Shown here in pieces: positions 9,317-18,113 of a stretch of DNA of 64,000 nucleotides. The notes under the pieces are model-generated. The model was given only the letters and a program-made list of their open reading frames with translations. It had not been told where the DNA came from and ran no database searches. Source of the stretch: Sediminitomix flava (GTDB lineage: Bacteria > Bacteroidota > Bacteroidia > Cytophagales > Flammeovirgaceae); the NCBI RefSeq assembly GCF_003149185.1, contig NZ_QGDO01000011.1, forward strand, positions 98,294 to 162,293, given 5' to 3'. Made by a program: the position numbers and the translations under genes. Each line of letters opens with the position of its first letter. Position 1 is the first letter of the stretch.

Positions 9317-9340
9317 CCAACTCATTTATAGATAAATGAA

Positions 9341-9376
9341 GCCCGATTAGTAATTGTACTGATCGGGCATTTTTTA
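9341..9376 (+). terminator. Intrinsic terminator after the ABC-M1 operon
   Basis: GCCCGATTAGTA and TACTGATCGGGC form a 12-bp stem with one wobble pair and an ATTG loop, followed by ATTTTTTATT. Confidence 0.9.
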
Positions 9377-9555
9377 TTATAATAAATTTAGAGATAGCAA
9401 GATTTAAAGATTGATTAGCATTCAATCTATATTTTTAAGTATTGATCTCTTCAACTTTTGCTAAAAATGAAATTATAGTAAACTTTCTGACTTTACTTTT
9501 CACTTGTCCCAAATGTTTACCTATTTCGGATAAATCTATTTCAAACTTTTTGATT

Positions 9556-10371
9556 ATGAATACTAAAAAACTTTACACCCTTACACACCTAACTATTGCA
9601 TCAATTTTCGTTACACTTCTTACCCTTGGTTCTTGTCAAAAGAAACAAGAAACTGCAACTGAGGCAAAGACCGAAACTGTAGAAGAAGTTGTAACTGAAG
9701 AAGTAAAAGAAGAAGCTACTACTCCTGAAACTAAAGCAGTTGCGGCACCACAAAAAACACAAGTGAGTGCTAGTACTTCTAAAGAATCAACTTCTACTTC
9801 TGTGACAGCAGAATCTCCTGAAGTAAAAGAAATCAAAGCTGAACCTAAGGTATTTACACTTGCCTCAGGCGGTATGATTGATGTAAAATTGGATGGAGAA
9901 CTTTCTACTGATTCGGTAAAAGTAGGTAACGTCTTTAGTGCACTCGTTACAAAAGATGTTGTTGCAGATGATGCAACAGTTATCCCTGCTGGTTCGGTCG
10001 TAAAAGGAGAAATTACCAAAGTTAAGAATGAGAAAAAACTAGGTGGAAAATCTCACATTGAGCTTACACTTAAAACGGTTACACTAAGCGGAGCTGATTA
10101 TGCACTTGTAACAAAAGCGCTTTACTTTGAGGGCAAAAATAAAATTGGTAAAACAGCTCTTAATGCTGGTGTAGGTGCTGCTGCTGGTGCTTTAGCTGGT
10201 AACTTGGGTAGTAAAAAAGGAAACAAAACTAAAGGAACTCTTATTGGTGCCGCTGCTGGTGCTGCTGCTGGTGTTGGTGCTACAGCTCTTGGCAAAAAAG
10301 GTTCTTATACATTGGAAAGCGGAATGGAATTGTCTTTCGAACTTACTGACAATGTAGAAATCACGATGTAA
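9556..10371 (+). CDS. Lipoprotein with acidic low-complexity linker and glycine-zipper C-terminus
   Basis: The ATG at 9556 is preferred over in-frame codons further upstream because it gives a proper lipoprotein signal peptide ending in LTLGSC; the product is then 271 residues. A Glu/Thr/Val-rich linker follows (residues ~28-90). Next is a compact beta-rich domain (FTLASGGMIDVKLDGEL to VTKALYFEG). The C-terminal ~70 residues carry two Gly/Ala-rich stretches separated by a Lys-rich loop, a glycine-zipper arrangement often seen in membrane-inserting helical hairpins. Function is unknown. It is a single-gene unit with a strong terminator. Confidence 0.7.
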   Translation: MNTKKLYTLTHLTIASIFVTLLTLGSCQKKQETATEAKTETVEEVVTEEVKEEATTPETKAVAAPQKTQVSASTSKESTSTSVTAESPEVKEIKAEPKVFTLASGGMIDVKLDGELSTDSVKVGNVFSALVTKDVVADDATVIPAGSVVKGEITKVKNEKKLGGKSHIELTLKTVTLSGADYALVTKALYFEGKNKIGKTALNAGVGAAAGALAGNLGSKKGNKTKGTLIGAAAGAAAGVGATALGKKGSYTLESGMELSFELTDNVEITM

Positions 10372-10392
10372 TTTCTTATTTCGTTATTTCCA

Positions 10393-10431
10393 TAAAAAAT
10401 CCCTAGCCCAAAACTGAGCTAGGGATTTTTT
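10393..10431. terminator. Bidirectional intrinsic terminator
   Basis: AAAAAATCCCTAGC pairs with GCTAGGGATTTTTT around a 10-nt loop, between the converging glycine-zipper lipoprotein and DUF2339 genes. Confidence 0.9.
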
Positions 10432-10432
10432 T

Positions 10433-13402
10433 CTATTTCATTCGTTCTTTCAACTTCACATAAGCAAAGGAGGCAACCAAGAGCAATACTCCCAGGCCAA
10501 TAAATACCATTATCTTTTGTGGCATCGCTAAATCAATAGTATCATAGAATACCACCTTCAATAAGGTACTTGCAAAAAATCCGATTGAAATCTTTACAAA
10601 TAACTTATCTGCTGATCTCAAATAAATAAATATAAGTACGATTGCATTTAAACCTAAAAAGAGGGTAAACAATGCACCAAATGCATCGAAGTGGAATCGT
10701 TCTAACAAAGTCAGTACTGAAGATATGAGCTGCAACTGAAGTACTATAAAAGTCCAAGGAAAATGCTTACGCAAACTATCTTCTAAAGCTCTCTGATAAA
10801 CCGAGTACATGTAGTATACATAAACGACCAATAGTACTGTATATAAAATAGGTATCCATATACTGTTAGAGAAGAGAACAACTGCACTAAACAAACCAAA
10901 TACACTTGCCAAAGCATAATTCCAGTGTTCTGTAGCTTTAAATACAGCTACATACTTATTTGTATATAACATAGCTAAGAGGCTCATTGAGATTCCTATT
11001 CCTATCCAAGCCTCCGTATTGTTGTCAAATTGCCATACTGAGAGTAATACAATTACTAAATAAGGTGTGAGTATTTGTAGAAAACGATAATAAGATTTCT
11101 CTAGCTTTTCAGCATTGTATCCTTTTTCAAATAAAATAAGTGAAACCAGTACCAACGAAAGAACTAAATAGTTTAGCTCATTTTTGAATGGGAATAAATA
11201 ACATACACCTACGAATAGAATATATACCTCGGTTTTTATCGCTCTATATTTCACTTTTTTAGCGATTGCATACGGTATTAATATAGATATACTAGCAACT
11301 ACACTCAACCATTCAGGATAATGCCTATAAACTGATTTTATAATAGCAACTGGAATAAGTAAGAAAAAGGCTCCCCACAAATGATATAGAATGGTATAAA
11401 GCTCACTTTTCTTATCCATTTTCATGAGCTGATAAATCATTCTTAAGCCCCACAAACTTAAGAAACACTCAATCATTGCAAACTTTCCATACATCAACTG
11501 TCCTGCAAAGTAAGCGTGCCCTACTGTCATGGCTGAATTTGTAATCCCAATTCCTAGTACAGCCAATGAAGTCAGTGATAAATATGCCGTATACTTATTT
11601 TTGAAATATTTATGCCATCCAAACATACCTACTGCTTGAATTGGAGCTAATACACAAGCCCACATTCCCATGAATTGGAAGGCTACTACATTAAAGACGA
11701 TAATTGCCCAAAGTGGTATGATTTCTTTCGTGACCTTAAACCAAACTTGCTCATCTCCTTCCAGTTCATTTTTTTTCCACTCAATCACTCTCCAAACAAT
11801 CGTTAGTAAGAGCCCAAGTGCAAAGAAATTATAGAAACTATCTTGTGCTAAGCCCAACTCCCAATTGGTCACTAATGCTGAACTCTGGTAAAGTAATTTC
11901 CCAACAGCAAAAAGAAACAGTAACCACGCTTCTTTTCGTAAAGCCTTCATTTGGAAAGTAAAACCGAAAATCATGAGCAGTACGGCTTCCAATCCCCAGA
12001 AAAAGCCCATCATACTATGCTCAAACAAGGCAGGTATTGCCAAGCCTACAAAAGTAGAAATAATTGTGAGTAAGGCTACTTTTATTCGGTTATCAAGTCT
12101 GCTCCACAAGAACTTTAAACCTATACCAAAAACAGCTGCATTTCCTAAATATAAAAGTCCTAAAATGAACTGTTGTTCGATCAGACTCTGATACAAATTG
12201 AACAGTAAAAAGCCTAAAGATCCACAGAGAACTAACAGATCAGTAGTTTTCCAATTGTATTTTAACTTCCCTTTTTCAAAAACTACAAAGAAGAAAAAGA
12301 GGTAAGCAAACAGATGGTCATAAGCAACAAATAATAACTGATTTGGTCGCTGCTCAAATACCGAATATTCTAATAGAAATACTGAATTCAGAAATGCTAA
12401 ATAAAAGAGTCCTCGCCATGCTATTCGTTCTGAAATTAGAATTGCACCTAAGGTTAAAAACCACAAGTATAAAAAGTACAATTGCCCATTTTCTGTAGAG
12501 GATAAATAAAATGGCGCATAAGCACCTCCAAACAAGAATAATACAGCTATGATTTTCGCTTCCAGTCTAAGTGCTAAGAACACTCCAAGTCCTGTATTCA
12601 GCACTACCAAAATAAAGCCTAAGAGGCTGGATGACAAAGAAGGAAACTCTCCTAATCCACTCATAAAGTAGATCATAAGATAATTGAGGGCTAAGCCTAA
12701 GCCCACCAAAGCAGAGCCAAAATCTTCATACTTTTGATCTCTGAAAAATAATCGAAATCCAACTACAATCACGGCTACTCCCGATAAGAACCCGCTACCA
12801 ACTTTCACGACCTCTGCCCATTTCCCAAATTTAGGTAAAGCATATTGCATGAGGTATCCAAAACCAAATAACATGGCAACAACCCCTGCCAAAGTCATAA
12901 AGAGAATCGGTAGCTTCCCTTCTTTCTTATATCGAAAATAAATACCCGATAATAGCCCGAACGCTTCTGAGATAGGAGCTAACCAAGGCAATACATTTTT
13001 CCACTCAAATGTTGATTGCTCTCTTACTTCAGACTCAACTTCCGCTACTCTTTCTTCTTCCTTGTCTTCAATCGGAGGTGGAGTTACTGCTATATTTTGA
13101 GGCTTTACTTTTCGTATTTCTTCATTTCTCCGATCCGCAAGGGTAAGCTCTAGTTGCTCTTCTTCTTTAGGGACAAAAGCTGCCTTCTCTTTTTCAAGCT
13201 GATTTAAATAGAAACCTCTAAGCGTACTGAGTTCTTTACGAAGTTCAACCATTTTGGTATTTAACTCACGCTCCAAAACCCGTTGTTTATTACTTACATT
13301 TTCTAAGGCATCAGCATAGGCCATCAATGGTTTCCCACATGATCTGCATAAAAAAACATCTGCTTCATTTTGCGTTCCACATGCAGTACATTCATTCATC
13401 AT
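10433..13402 (-). CDS. DUF2339 giant multi-spanning membrane protein with N-terminal zinc ribbon
   Basis: This 989-residue protein starts with a zinc-ribbon (CTACGTQ ... CRSCGKPL, four Cys). Next come a predicted coiled coil (~residues 30-80) and a charged Pro/Glu linker. After that there are roughly two dozen hydrophobic segments from ~residue 135 to the end, the organisation of DUF2339 proteins. Function is unknown for the family; it is an inner-membrane protein. The gene is monocistronic, facing the terminator shared with the convergent neighbour. Two adjacent ATG codons mark the start, and the zinc ribbon begins directly after them. Confidence 0.85.
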   Translation of the reverse strand: MMNECTACGTQNEADVFLCRSCGKPLMAYADALENVSNKQRVLERELNTKMVELRKELSTLRGFYLNQLEKEKAAFVPKEEEQLELTLADRRNEEIRKVKPQNIAVTPPPIEDKEEERVAEVESEVREQSTFEWKNVLPWLAPISEAFGLLSGIYFRYKKEGKLPILFMTLAGVVAMLFGFGYLMQYALPKFGKWAEVVKVGSGFLSGVAVIVVGFRLFFRDQKYEDFGSALVGLGLALNYLMIYFMSGLGEFPSLSSSLLGFILVVLNTGLGVFLALRLEAKIIAVLFLFGGAYAPFYLSSTENGQLYFLYLWFLTLGAILISERIAWRGLFYLAFLNSVFLLEYSVFEQRPNQLLFVAYDHLFAYLFFFFVVFEKGKLKYNWKTTDLLVLCGSLGFLLFNLYQSLIEQQFILGLLYLGNAAVFGIGLKFLWSRLDNRIKVALLTIISTFVGLAIPALFEHSMMGFFWGLEAVLLMIFGFTFQMKALRKEAWLLFLFAVGKLLYQSSALVTNWELGLAQDSFYNFFALGLLLTIVWRVIEWKKNELEGDEQVWFKVTKEIIPLWAIIVFNVVAFQFMGMWACVLAPIQAVGMFGWHKYFKNKYTAYLSLTSLAVLGIGITNSAMTVGHAYFAGQLMYGKFAMIECFLSLWGLRMIYQLMKMDKKSELYTILYHLWGAFFLLIPVAIIKSVYRHYPEWLSVVASISILIPYAIAKKVKYRAIKTEVYILFVGVCYLFPFKNELNYLVLSLVLVSLILFEKGYNAEKLEKSYYRFLQILTPYLVIVLLSVWQFDNNTEAWIGIGISMSLLAMLYTNKYVAVFKATEHWNYALASVFGLFSAVVLFSNSIWIPILYTVLLVVYVYYMYSVYQRALEDSLRKHFPWTFIVLQLQLISSVLTLLERFHFDAFGALFTLFLGLNAIVLIFIYLRSADKLFVKISIGFFASTLLKVVFYDTIDLAMPQKIMVFIGLGVLLLVASFAYVKLKERMK

Positions 13403-13646
13403 AAGCTAAAAAATTTAGTCTTTCTCCTCATTCTCAAAAAGTAAAGAATCTGGAGTATATCGTGGAAGTTATAAACATAAATTGAATTGACAAAAGACAA
13501 AACAGGATGTAAACCTCCTAAATCATGTTAGAGATAGGCATTCTGAATATAAACATTGTTAAATACAGCAAGAGATCACATCTCTTTTGGAGTATTAACT
13601 GTCTTAAGAAAAAACAGGATTAAGACCATACAACATACCAACGAAT

Positions 13647-14381
13647 ATGAAAAAGAACTTATCAATACTATTACTATGCTTAATGCCCTTCTTTGTTTGG
13701 GCACAAGAGCGTCATTCATCTGACCCTATGATAAAAGTAGAAGGCTATGCTACCGTAAAACAAGTACCCAAACTGATGAACATTAATATCACTATCAGTC
13801 AAGAAGATATTGCCTACGATATGGCTGTACAGAAGGTACAAGAGAAGCTCAGCAAAATGAAAGAGAATTTTAAGAATGCGAGCTTAGATGAAGAACTAAT
13901 TAAAGCTACTTCATTCAGAGTAGATGAGCGTTTTGAGTATCGTGATGGAAAGAGAAAATTGATGGGCTATAATGCAGTCATGGATCTTTCTGTAAAAACA
14001 GAATACAATGCACAGACAAGCTACAAGGCTGTAGCCGCACTTACAGAAGATAAAGAATTTGTACGTTTTAGTATTGGTTTTGAGCTTTCTGATGATCAAA
14101 AAACAGCTTTAAAAGAAGAAGCTTTGAAAAAAGCAGTAGCAGACGCAAAAGCAAAAGCACAAATTCTGGCAGAAGCTGCAGGAGCTAAACTTGGAGACTT
14201 AAACAGCATAAGATACGGACATACAGACGAACACTATAGACCTTCTCCTCGTGCCTTTGCCAAAGGTGAAGTAATGGCTATGGAAGCTCAGTCTGCAAAT
14301 ATGGGTGGAAATCTAGAATTGAACCCAAAAGAGATCGAAATCTCGAATAGAGTAATGATGAAATGGGAAATTGAAGACTAA
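13647..14381 (+). CDS. SIMPL-domain (DUF541) periplasmic protein
   Basis: This 244-residue protein has a cleavable signal peptide (core LSILLLCLMPFFVWA, cut before QERHS). A SIMPL/DUF541 domain follows: IKVEGYATVKQVPKLMNINI at the start, the helix with KVQEKLSKMKENF, and the C-terminal ALKKAVADAKAKAQILAEAA plus GAKLGDLNSIRY. The family is periplasmic or outer-membrane associated in other bacteria (YggE-like) and linked to stress tolerance, but with no defined activity. It appears monocistronic, with a terminator after it. Confidence 0.85.
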   Translation: MKKNLSILLLCLMPFFVWAQERHSSDPMIKVEGYATVKQVPKLMNINITISQEDIAYDMAVQKVQEKLSKMKENFKNASLDEELIKATSFRVDERFEYRDGKRKLMGYNAVMDLSVKTEYNAQTSYKAVAALTEDKEFVRFSIGFELSDDQKTALKEEALKKAVADAKAKAQILAEAAGAKLGDLNSIRYGHTDEHYRPSPRAFAKGEVMAMEAQSANMGGNLELNPKEIEISNRVMMKWEIED

Positions 14382-14437
14382 CAAACTTAAACACACTTTA
14401 ATAAAACAGTATATTTAAATTTCTTCTTTCTCTTAGT

Positions 14438-14474
14438 AAGCCTCCTTTCTAATTTTTAGAATTGGGGGCTTTTG
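14438..14474 (+). terminator. Intrinsic terminator after the SIMPL gene
   Basis: AAGCCTCC and GGGGGCTT (one wobble pair) form the outer stem. TTCTA/TAGAA forms the inner stem, followed by a short T-rich stretch. Confidence 0.65.
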
Positions 14475-14499
14475 CTTTTCCTATTTATCTCTAAAAAAT

Positions 14500-14531
14500 A
14501 AAGCTCAAATCAGTTACGATCCGAGCTTTTT
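14500..14531. terminator. Second hairpin, probable terminator for the minus-strand J-like gene
   Basis: AAAGCTC pairs with GAGCTTT across a 16-nt interval. The A-rich left flank gives a U-tract when read on the minus strand, downstream of the gene ending at 14576. Confidence 0.5.
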
Positions 14532-14575
14532 AAATTTCATAAGACTAGAGATTTGAACAGATTAAATTACTCATC

Positions 14576-14809
14576 TTAACCATTCTCCCCTTCATCAAGA
14601 GTTCTGTCATAAGCCGTTCGTTTCTCAGTATCTGAAAGCACTTTGTAAGCATTTTCAATTTCTAGAAACTGTTGCTTTTCTGAAGCCCCTAACTCTCCAT
14701 CAATCCTCAATTGATCAAACTTGAGTAAGAAACCAATATAAGCTTCCTTAACTTCTTCTGATGCACATCCCCGCCTAAGCCCTAAAAGCCTATAATAGTC
14801 TGCATTCAT
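14576..14809 (-). CDS. Small J-domain-like protein lacking the HPD motif
   Basis: This 77-residue protein aligns with a whole DnaJ J-domain: YYRLLGLRRGCASEEVKEAY (helices I-II start), then FLEIENAYKVLSDTEKRTAYD (helix III onward). The HPD tripeptide that stimulates Hsp70 ATPase is absent; the equivalent loop reads KFDQLRI. It is therefore a J-like rather than a functional J protein, perhaps a scaffold or a competitor. No zinc-finger or substrate domain is attached. It is an isolated gene, divergent from the DUF4136 gene. Confidence 0.7.
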   Translation of the reverse strand: MNADYYRLLGLRRGCASEEVKEAYIGFLLKFDQLRIDGELGASEKQQFLEIENAYKVLSDTEKRTAYDRTLDEGENG

Positions 14810-15133
14810 TTTAGTTAAAAAATTTAGTTTTATAACCCTTCTTTTAAATTCTAAAAAAAATCCATAACAACCTATAAAATCAACAAAAATTAATTTGAAT
14901 TTAACATTGTGCTATCGAATCAAAATCATAAATAGAAATATGGTTTTCAGTATCTACAGGGATTTTTATTCTATTCTATACAATCTCCGACTCTATGATT
15001 TTGGAACTTGTACTTTCTTATCGAAATATTGAAAAACTTCTATATTTTAAGTAAAACTAATGCCAATTACATCTACACTTTTTGAAGAACAACTAACTTA
15101 AACAGTCGATAATTAACATTAACCCAAACCTTC
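14810..15133. other. Intergenic region between divergent genes
   Basis: This 324-bp AT-rich stretch separates the divergent J-like and DUF4136 genes, so promoters for both must lie here. A TATATTTT block near 15042 could serve as a -7 element for the plus-strand gene. No RNA gene, repeat or reading frame was recognised. Confidence 0.5.
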
Positions 15134-15802
15134 ATGAAGTACCCAAAACTTCAAACTATATACCTAATCGTAGCTAGTGCTCTCTTCTTTGTTTCTTGTT
15201 ACCCCGATGAACCCGATAATATTTCAGAGCTTGACATTGTAGGGACTACTTTTGATCCCGAATACGATTTTTCAGAAATAGAAACCTACTTCCTTCCAGA
15301 TTCAGTAGTTCATATCGAAGACTTGACACGTTCGTCTAACAATGTGAATATCACTCGTGATATTGATGATGTCATCTTAGAGACAGTCAAAGAAAATTTA
15401 GATGCTCTCGGCTATATGGAGTTAGAAACAGAAGATACTTCTCAGGTGGATGTTGTCATTCAAGTTTCAGCCTTTTCAACCACTAATACCAGTATTTTTG
15501 ATCCTTATGATTGGTGGGGATATTGGGGATGGTACCCAGGCTGGGGTGGTTATCCTGGCTATGGTCCGGGTTGGGGCTATTTCTATCCTTGGGGACCTCC
15601 TATTATTTACTCTTACAGCACAGGAACAGTACTCATCGAGATGGTTGATCCTAATAACCCAATGACCAATGATGAAGAAGTGCCTTTGGTTTGGCTTGCC
15701 GCTATCAATGGACTGCTCAGTAGTAATCCTGGCTCAAACCAAAACAGAGTCGTCAATGCAATCAACCAAGCTTTCGAACAATCTCCTTACCTCAATGACT
15801 GA
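15134..15802 (+). CDS. DUF4136 domain lipoprotein
   Basis: This 222-residue protein has a signal peptide with lipobox FFVSC, so the Cys at ~residue 22 is lipidated. The body matches DUF4136: FDPEYDFSEIETYFLPD near the start, then DVILETVKENLDALGYMEL. A Trp/Gly/Tyr/Pro-rich stretch (~residues 118-152) precedes GTVLIEMVDPNN, and the C-terminal helix is VVNAINQAFEQSPY. The family is envelope-located with unknown function. The next gene, a beta-barrel protein, starts 8 bp downstream, so they are co-transcribed. Confidence 0.85.
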   Translation: MKYPKLQTIYLIVASALFFVSCYPDEPDNISELDIVGTTFDPEYDFSEIETYFLPDSVVHIEDLTRSSNNVNITRDIDDVILETVKENLDALGYMELETEDTSQVDVVIQVSAFSTTNTSIFDPYDWWGYWGWYPGWGGYPGYGPGWGYFYPWGPPIIYSYSTGTVLIEMVDPNNPMTNDEEVPLVWLAAINGLLSSNPGSNQNRVVNAINQAFEQSPYLND

Positions 15803-15810
15803 TCTTAGTT

Positions 15811-16413
15811 ATGAAAAATATAATTAGATATACCCTTATTACTTTCTGTCTGGCTTTCAGCATTCAGAATAGTTCTGCTCAGATGTATAGTTCTTTGACT
15901 TATGATGTTTCCTTCCCTCTCAGTCATGAAGTCATTGACTTTATTGACGATACGAGTTGGAGAGGTTTTACATTCAAGGTTGGTGGAGAAATCACAGAAA
16001 ATATAGGTGCAGGTATTTATTCTGGCTGGTATGTGTTTAATGAAAAAGTAAGGGGAGAACAGATCACAACAGATATAAGTACACTATCGGGCGTTCAATT
16101 CCGCTACATTAATATTGTTCCAATTATGGCTGATGTTCACTACAGAATGGCTAACTCTGGCGATTGGACTCCATACGGTTCTTTAGGAATTGGTACATAC
16201 TTCTTCAAGCACACTACAGATGTTGGTATTCTGAGAATAAGCGATGACGAATGGCATTTTGGGTTGGCTCCTGAAGTTGGTGTTGCTTATCATTTAAGAG
16301 AGAATAGTCATCTGCTTCTTAGTATCAGATATAATCATGCATTTCCTACAAAGGATTGGAATACACAATCTTTCTTTCAAATAAATGTAGGTCTGATGTG
16401 GTCTGAGTGGTAA
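15811..16413 (+). CDS. Outer-membrane beta-barrel protein
   Basis: This 200-residue protein has a signal peptide (cleaved near SSAQMYSS) followed by alternating beta strands. These include FTFKVGGEITENIGAGIYSG, a central VPIMADVHYRMAN, and a terminal strand FFQINVGLMWSEW ending in an aromatic residue. That is typical of small 8-stranded outer-membrane barrels. No specific family was recognised. It follows the DUF4136 lipoprotein by 8 bp, suggesting that the two work together at the outer membrane. Confidence 0.75.
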   Translation: MKNIIRYTLITFCLAFSIQNSSAQMYSSLTYDVSFPLSHEVIDFIDDTSWRGFTFKVGGEITENIGAGIYSGWYVFNEKVRGEQITTDISTLSGVQFRYINIVPIMADVHYRMANSGDWTPYGSLGIGTYFFKHTTDVGILRISDDEWHFGLAPEVGVAYHLRENSHLLLSIRYNHAFPTKDWNTQSFFQINVGLMWSEW

Positions 16414-16522
16414 GACACATGTTTGATGTTACGCTATTTTTTTTTCATTTTAGTATAAATGAAATATAGGTATTGATTTTCAATTCTATAGTCATTTTTC
16501 ATTTACCCAAATACTAAATCTG

Positions 16523-17104
16523 ATGAAAAATAGATTCCTTAAATCACTAATTCTACTAATTATTAGCTTTCTACCTATCCGATGCACCAACTGCAATTGT
16601 GATAATGAGTATAGATATTTTGACATCACCGATATGAGTGCTGTTCAGTATAATGTAAACGATCAAAGTGGTTTTCAAACCATATCAAATGGACAAACCG
16701 TAAACATTACAGACTTCAGAATCGGTTATAAATTCGACACAGAACTACTTAGCGCTATTCAAGCTCGATCTTTCAGTTTAACTCAAGAAGTATTTGCATG
16801 TGACTGTTATGCTATTGAGCGCTCTAAGGAAGAACGTTTTGTATCCCTATCATTTATCACAAACTATGATTTTGATGAGAATCATCAAGCGGGTTCTAGC
16901 ATCAATGACCTCCTTCAAAATGGCTCCTTAAACTTAGAAGAGTATTTAAATTATACTGAACCCATAGTTTTTAAAGAAGATATATTCGAGTTAAAAAGTC
17001 CTCCTACTCTTTCAAACAAATTTAAATTCACAGTGATAGCGACTCTTAGTAATGGAGAAATTTATAGCTCAGAAAGTGAAGAAGTTACAATTCAAGCAGA
17101 ATAA
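16523..17104 (+). CDS. Secreted Cys-containing protein of unknown function
   Basis: This 193-residue protein has an N-terminal hydrophobic segment ending in LPIRCTNCNCD. Cys21 could be a lipobox Cys, although Arg at -1 is atypical. The mature part is beta-rich with ACDCYAIE in the middle and a C-terminal FTVIATLSNGEIYSS resembling an Ig-like strand pair. It resembles hypothetical Bacteroidota envelope proteins (DUF5034-like), but I am not certain of the family. It is separated by 109 bp from the barrel gene and ends at a strong terminator. Confidence 0.55.
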   Translation: MKNRFLKSLILLIISFLPIRCTNCNCDNEYRYFDITDMSAVQYNVNDQSGFQTISNGQTVNITDFRIGYKFDTELLSAIQARSFSLTQEVFACDCYAIERSKEERFVSLSFITNYDFDENHQAGSSINDLLQNGSLNLEEYLNYTEPIVFKEDIFELKSPPTLSNKFKFTVIATLSNGEIYSSESEEVTIQAE

Positions 17105-17105
17105 A

Positions 17106-17146
17106 AAAAGCCTTTGGAAGTATGATTAAAATCCAAAGGCTTTTCT
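17106..17146. terminator. Bidirectional intrinsic terminator
   Basis: AAAAGCCTTTGGA pairs with TCCAAAGGCTTTT across a 13-nt loop, between convergent genes. Confidence 0.9.
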
Positions 17147-17166
17147 CTTTTAAAAGATCATAGCAA

Positions 17167-17976
17167 CTACTTACTATCTTTCTTTGATGAACTTCCTAAT
17201 GAAAAATTTATAGGCACAACCATTTTCTGCTTAACAGGCTTTCCTCTCTGAAACCCTGGTTTCCATTTAGGACTCATCCTTATCACTCTTTCAGCTTCTG
17301 CATCACAACCTGCGCCAATCCCTCTTACAGTCTTAACATCAGTCACACTTCCATCTTTATCTATTATAAATTGAATGTAAACCTTCCCTTCTACTCCCAT
17401 ACGACGAGCCTCTTGAGGATATTTCAGATTCCTTCCTACCCAGTATAAAAATGCTGTAACACCTCCTTCAAATGAGGCAGGGTCTTCTACTATTTCAAAA
17501 ACCTCGTCTAGTGTTTCTTCTTCTACTTCAAATTCCTCAAAGTTTTCCTCTTTTTCTTTTAGGGCAAATCCTCTTGCCTCAAGTTTCTTATCCGGAATTA
17601 GAAATTCGATTTTTGTTGTTTGTTTCTGAGCTACAGCCTTACCATTTAATTGAGCAGGCACCCACTTAGGACTACCACTTAGTAATCTAACAGCTTCCTC
17701 ATCACAACCATGCCCTAAACTTTCATCAATCACAATGTTTTTGATTGAACCATCTTTATCTACCACAAATTCAAGTTTTACATTTCCTTGAATCTTCGCA
17801 TCTCTAGCTTCTTGGGGATATTCAAGGTTATCCTTAAAGTATTGGTACAGTTCTAAAAAACCACCTTTGAAATGTGCAGGTTGATCGACATCCTTATAAA
17901 CAATAGATGGTGTATTTTGTGAAAAAGCTATACTTGGAATCAAGCACAGGAATAAAAAAATTAATTCTTTTCGCAT
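17167..17976 (-). CDS. Periplasmic protein with two TonB C-terminal domains
   Basis: This 269-residue protein has a cleavable signal peptide (LIPSIAFSQ) and two tandem TonB_C domains. Repeat 1 spans ~residues 35-135 (YPQEARDAKIQGNVKLEFVV ... GCDEEAVRLL). Repeat 2 spans ~165-260 (YPQEARRMGVEGKVYIQFII ... GCDAEAERVI). The repeats are joined by an acidic Glu-rich linker. There is no retained membrane anchor, so it is not a classical TonB energy transducer. A periplasmic binding or adaptor role is inferred. It is monocistronic and convergent with the upstream neighbour. Confidence 0.8.
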   Translation of the reverse strand: MRKELIFLFLCLIPSIAFSQNTPSIVYKDVDQPAHFKGGFLELYQYFKDNLEYPQEARDAKIQGNVKLEFVVDKDGSIKNIVIDESLGHGCDEEAVRLLSGSPKWVPAQLNGKAVAQKQTTKIEFLIPDKKLEARGFALKEKEENFEEFEVEEETLDEVFEIVEDPASFEGGVTAFLYWVGRNLKYPQEARRMGVEGKVYIQFIIDKDGSVTDVKTVRGIGAGCDAEAERVIRMSPKWKPGFQRGKPVKQKMVVPINFSLGSSSKKDSK

Positions 17977-18113
17977 CTTAAAATGAATAATAGTTGAATA
18001 CTAATGAGTTAGAGTCAAGTTAGATAAAACACAGATTAGTTTCAATTATTTGAAGACATTCCTTAGTTTCGCTGACTTACACAACAAACATCTTTTTGAT
18101 CTCACAGATACTT

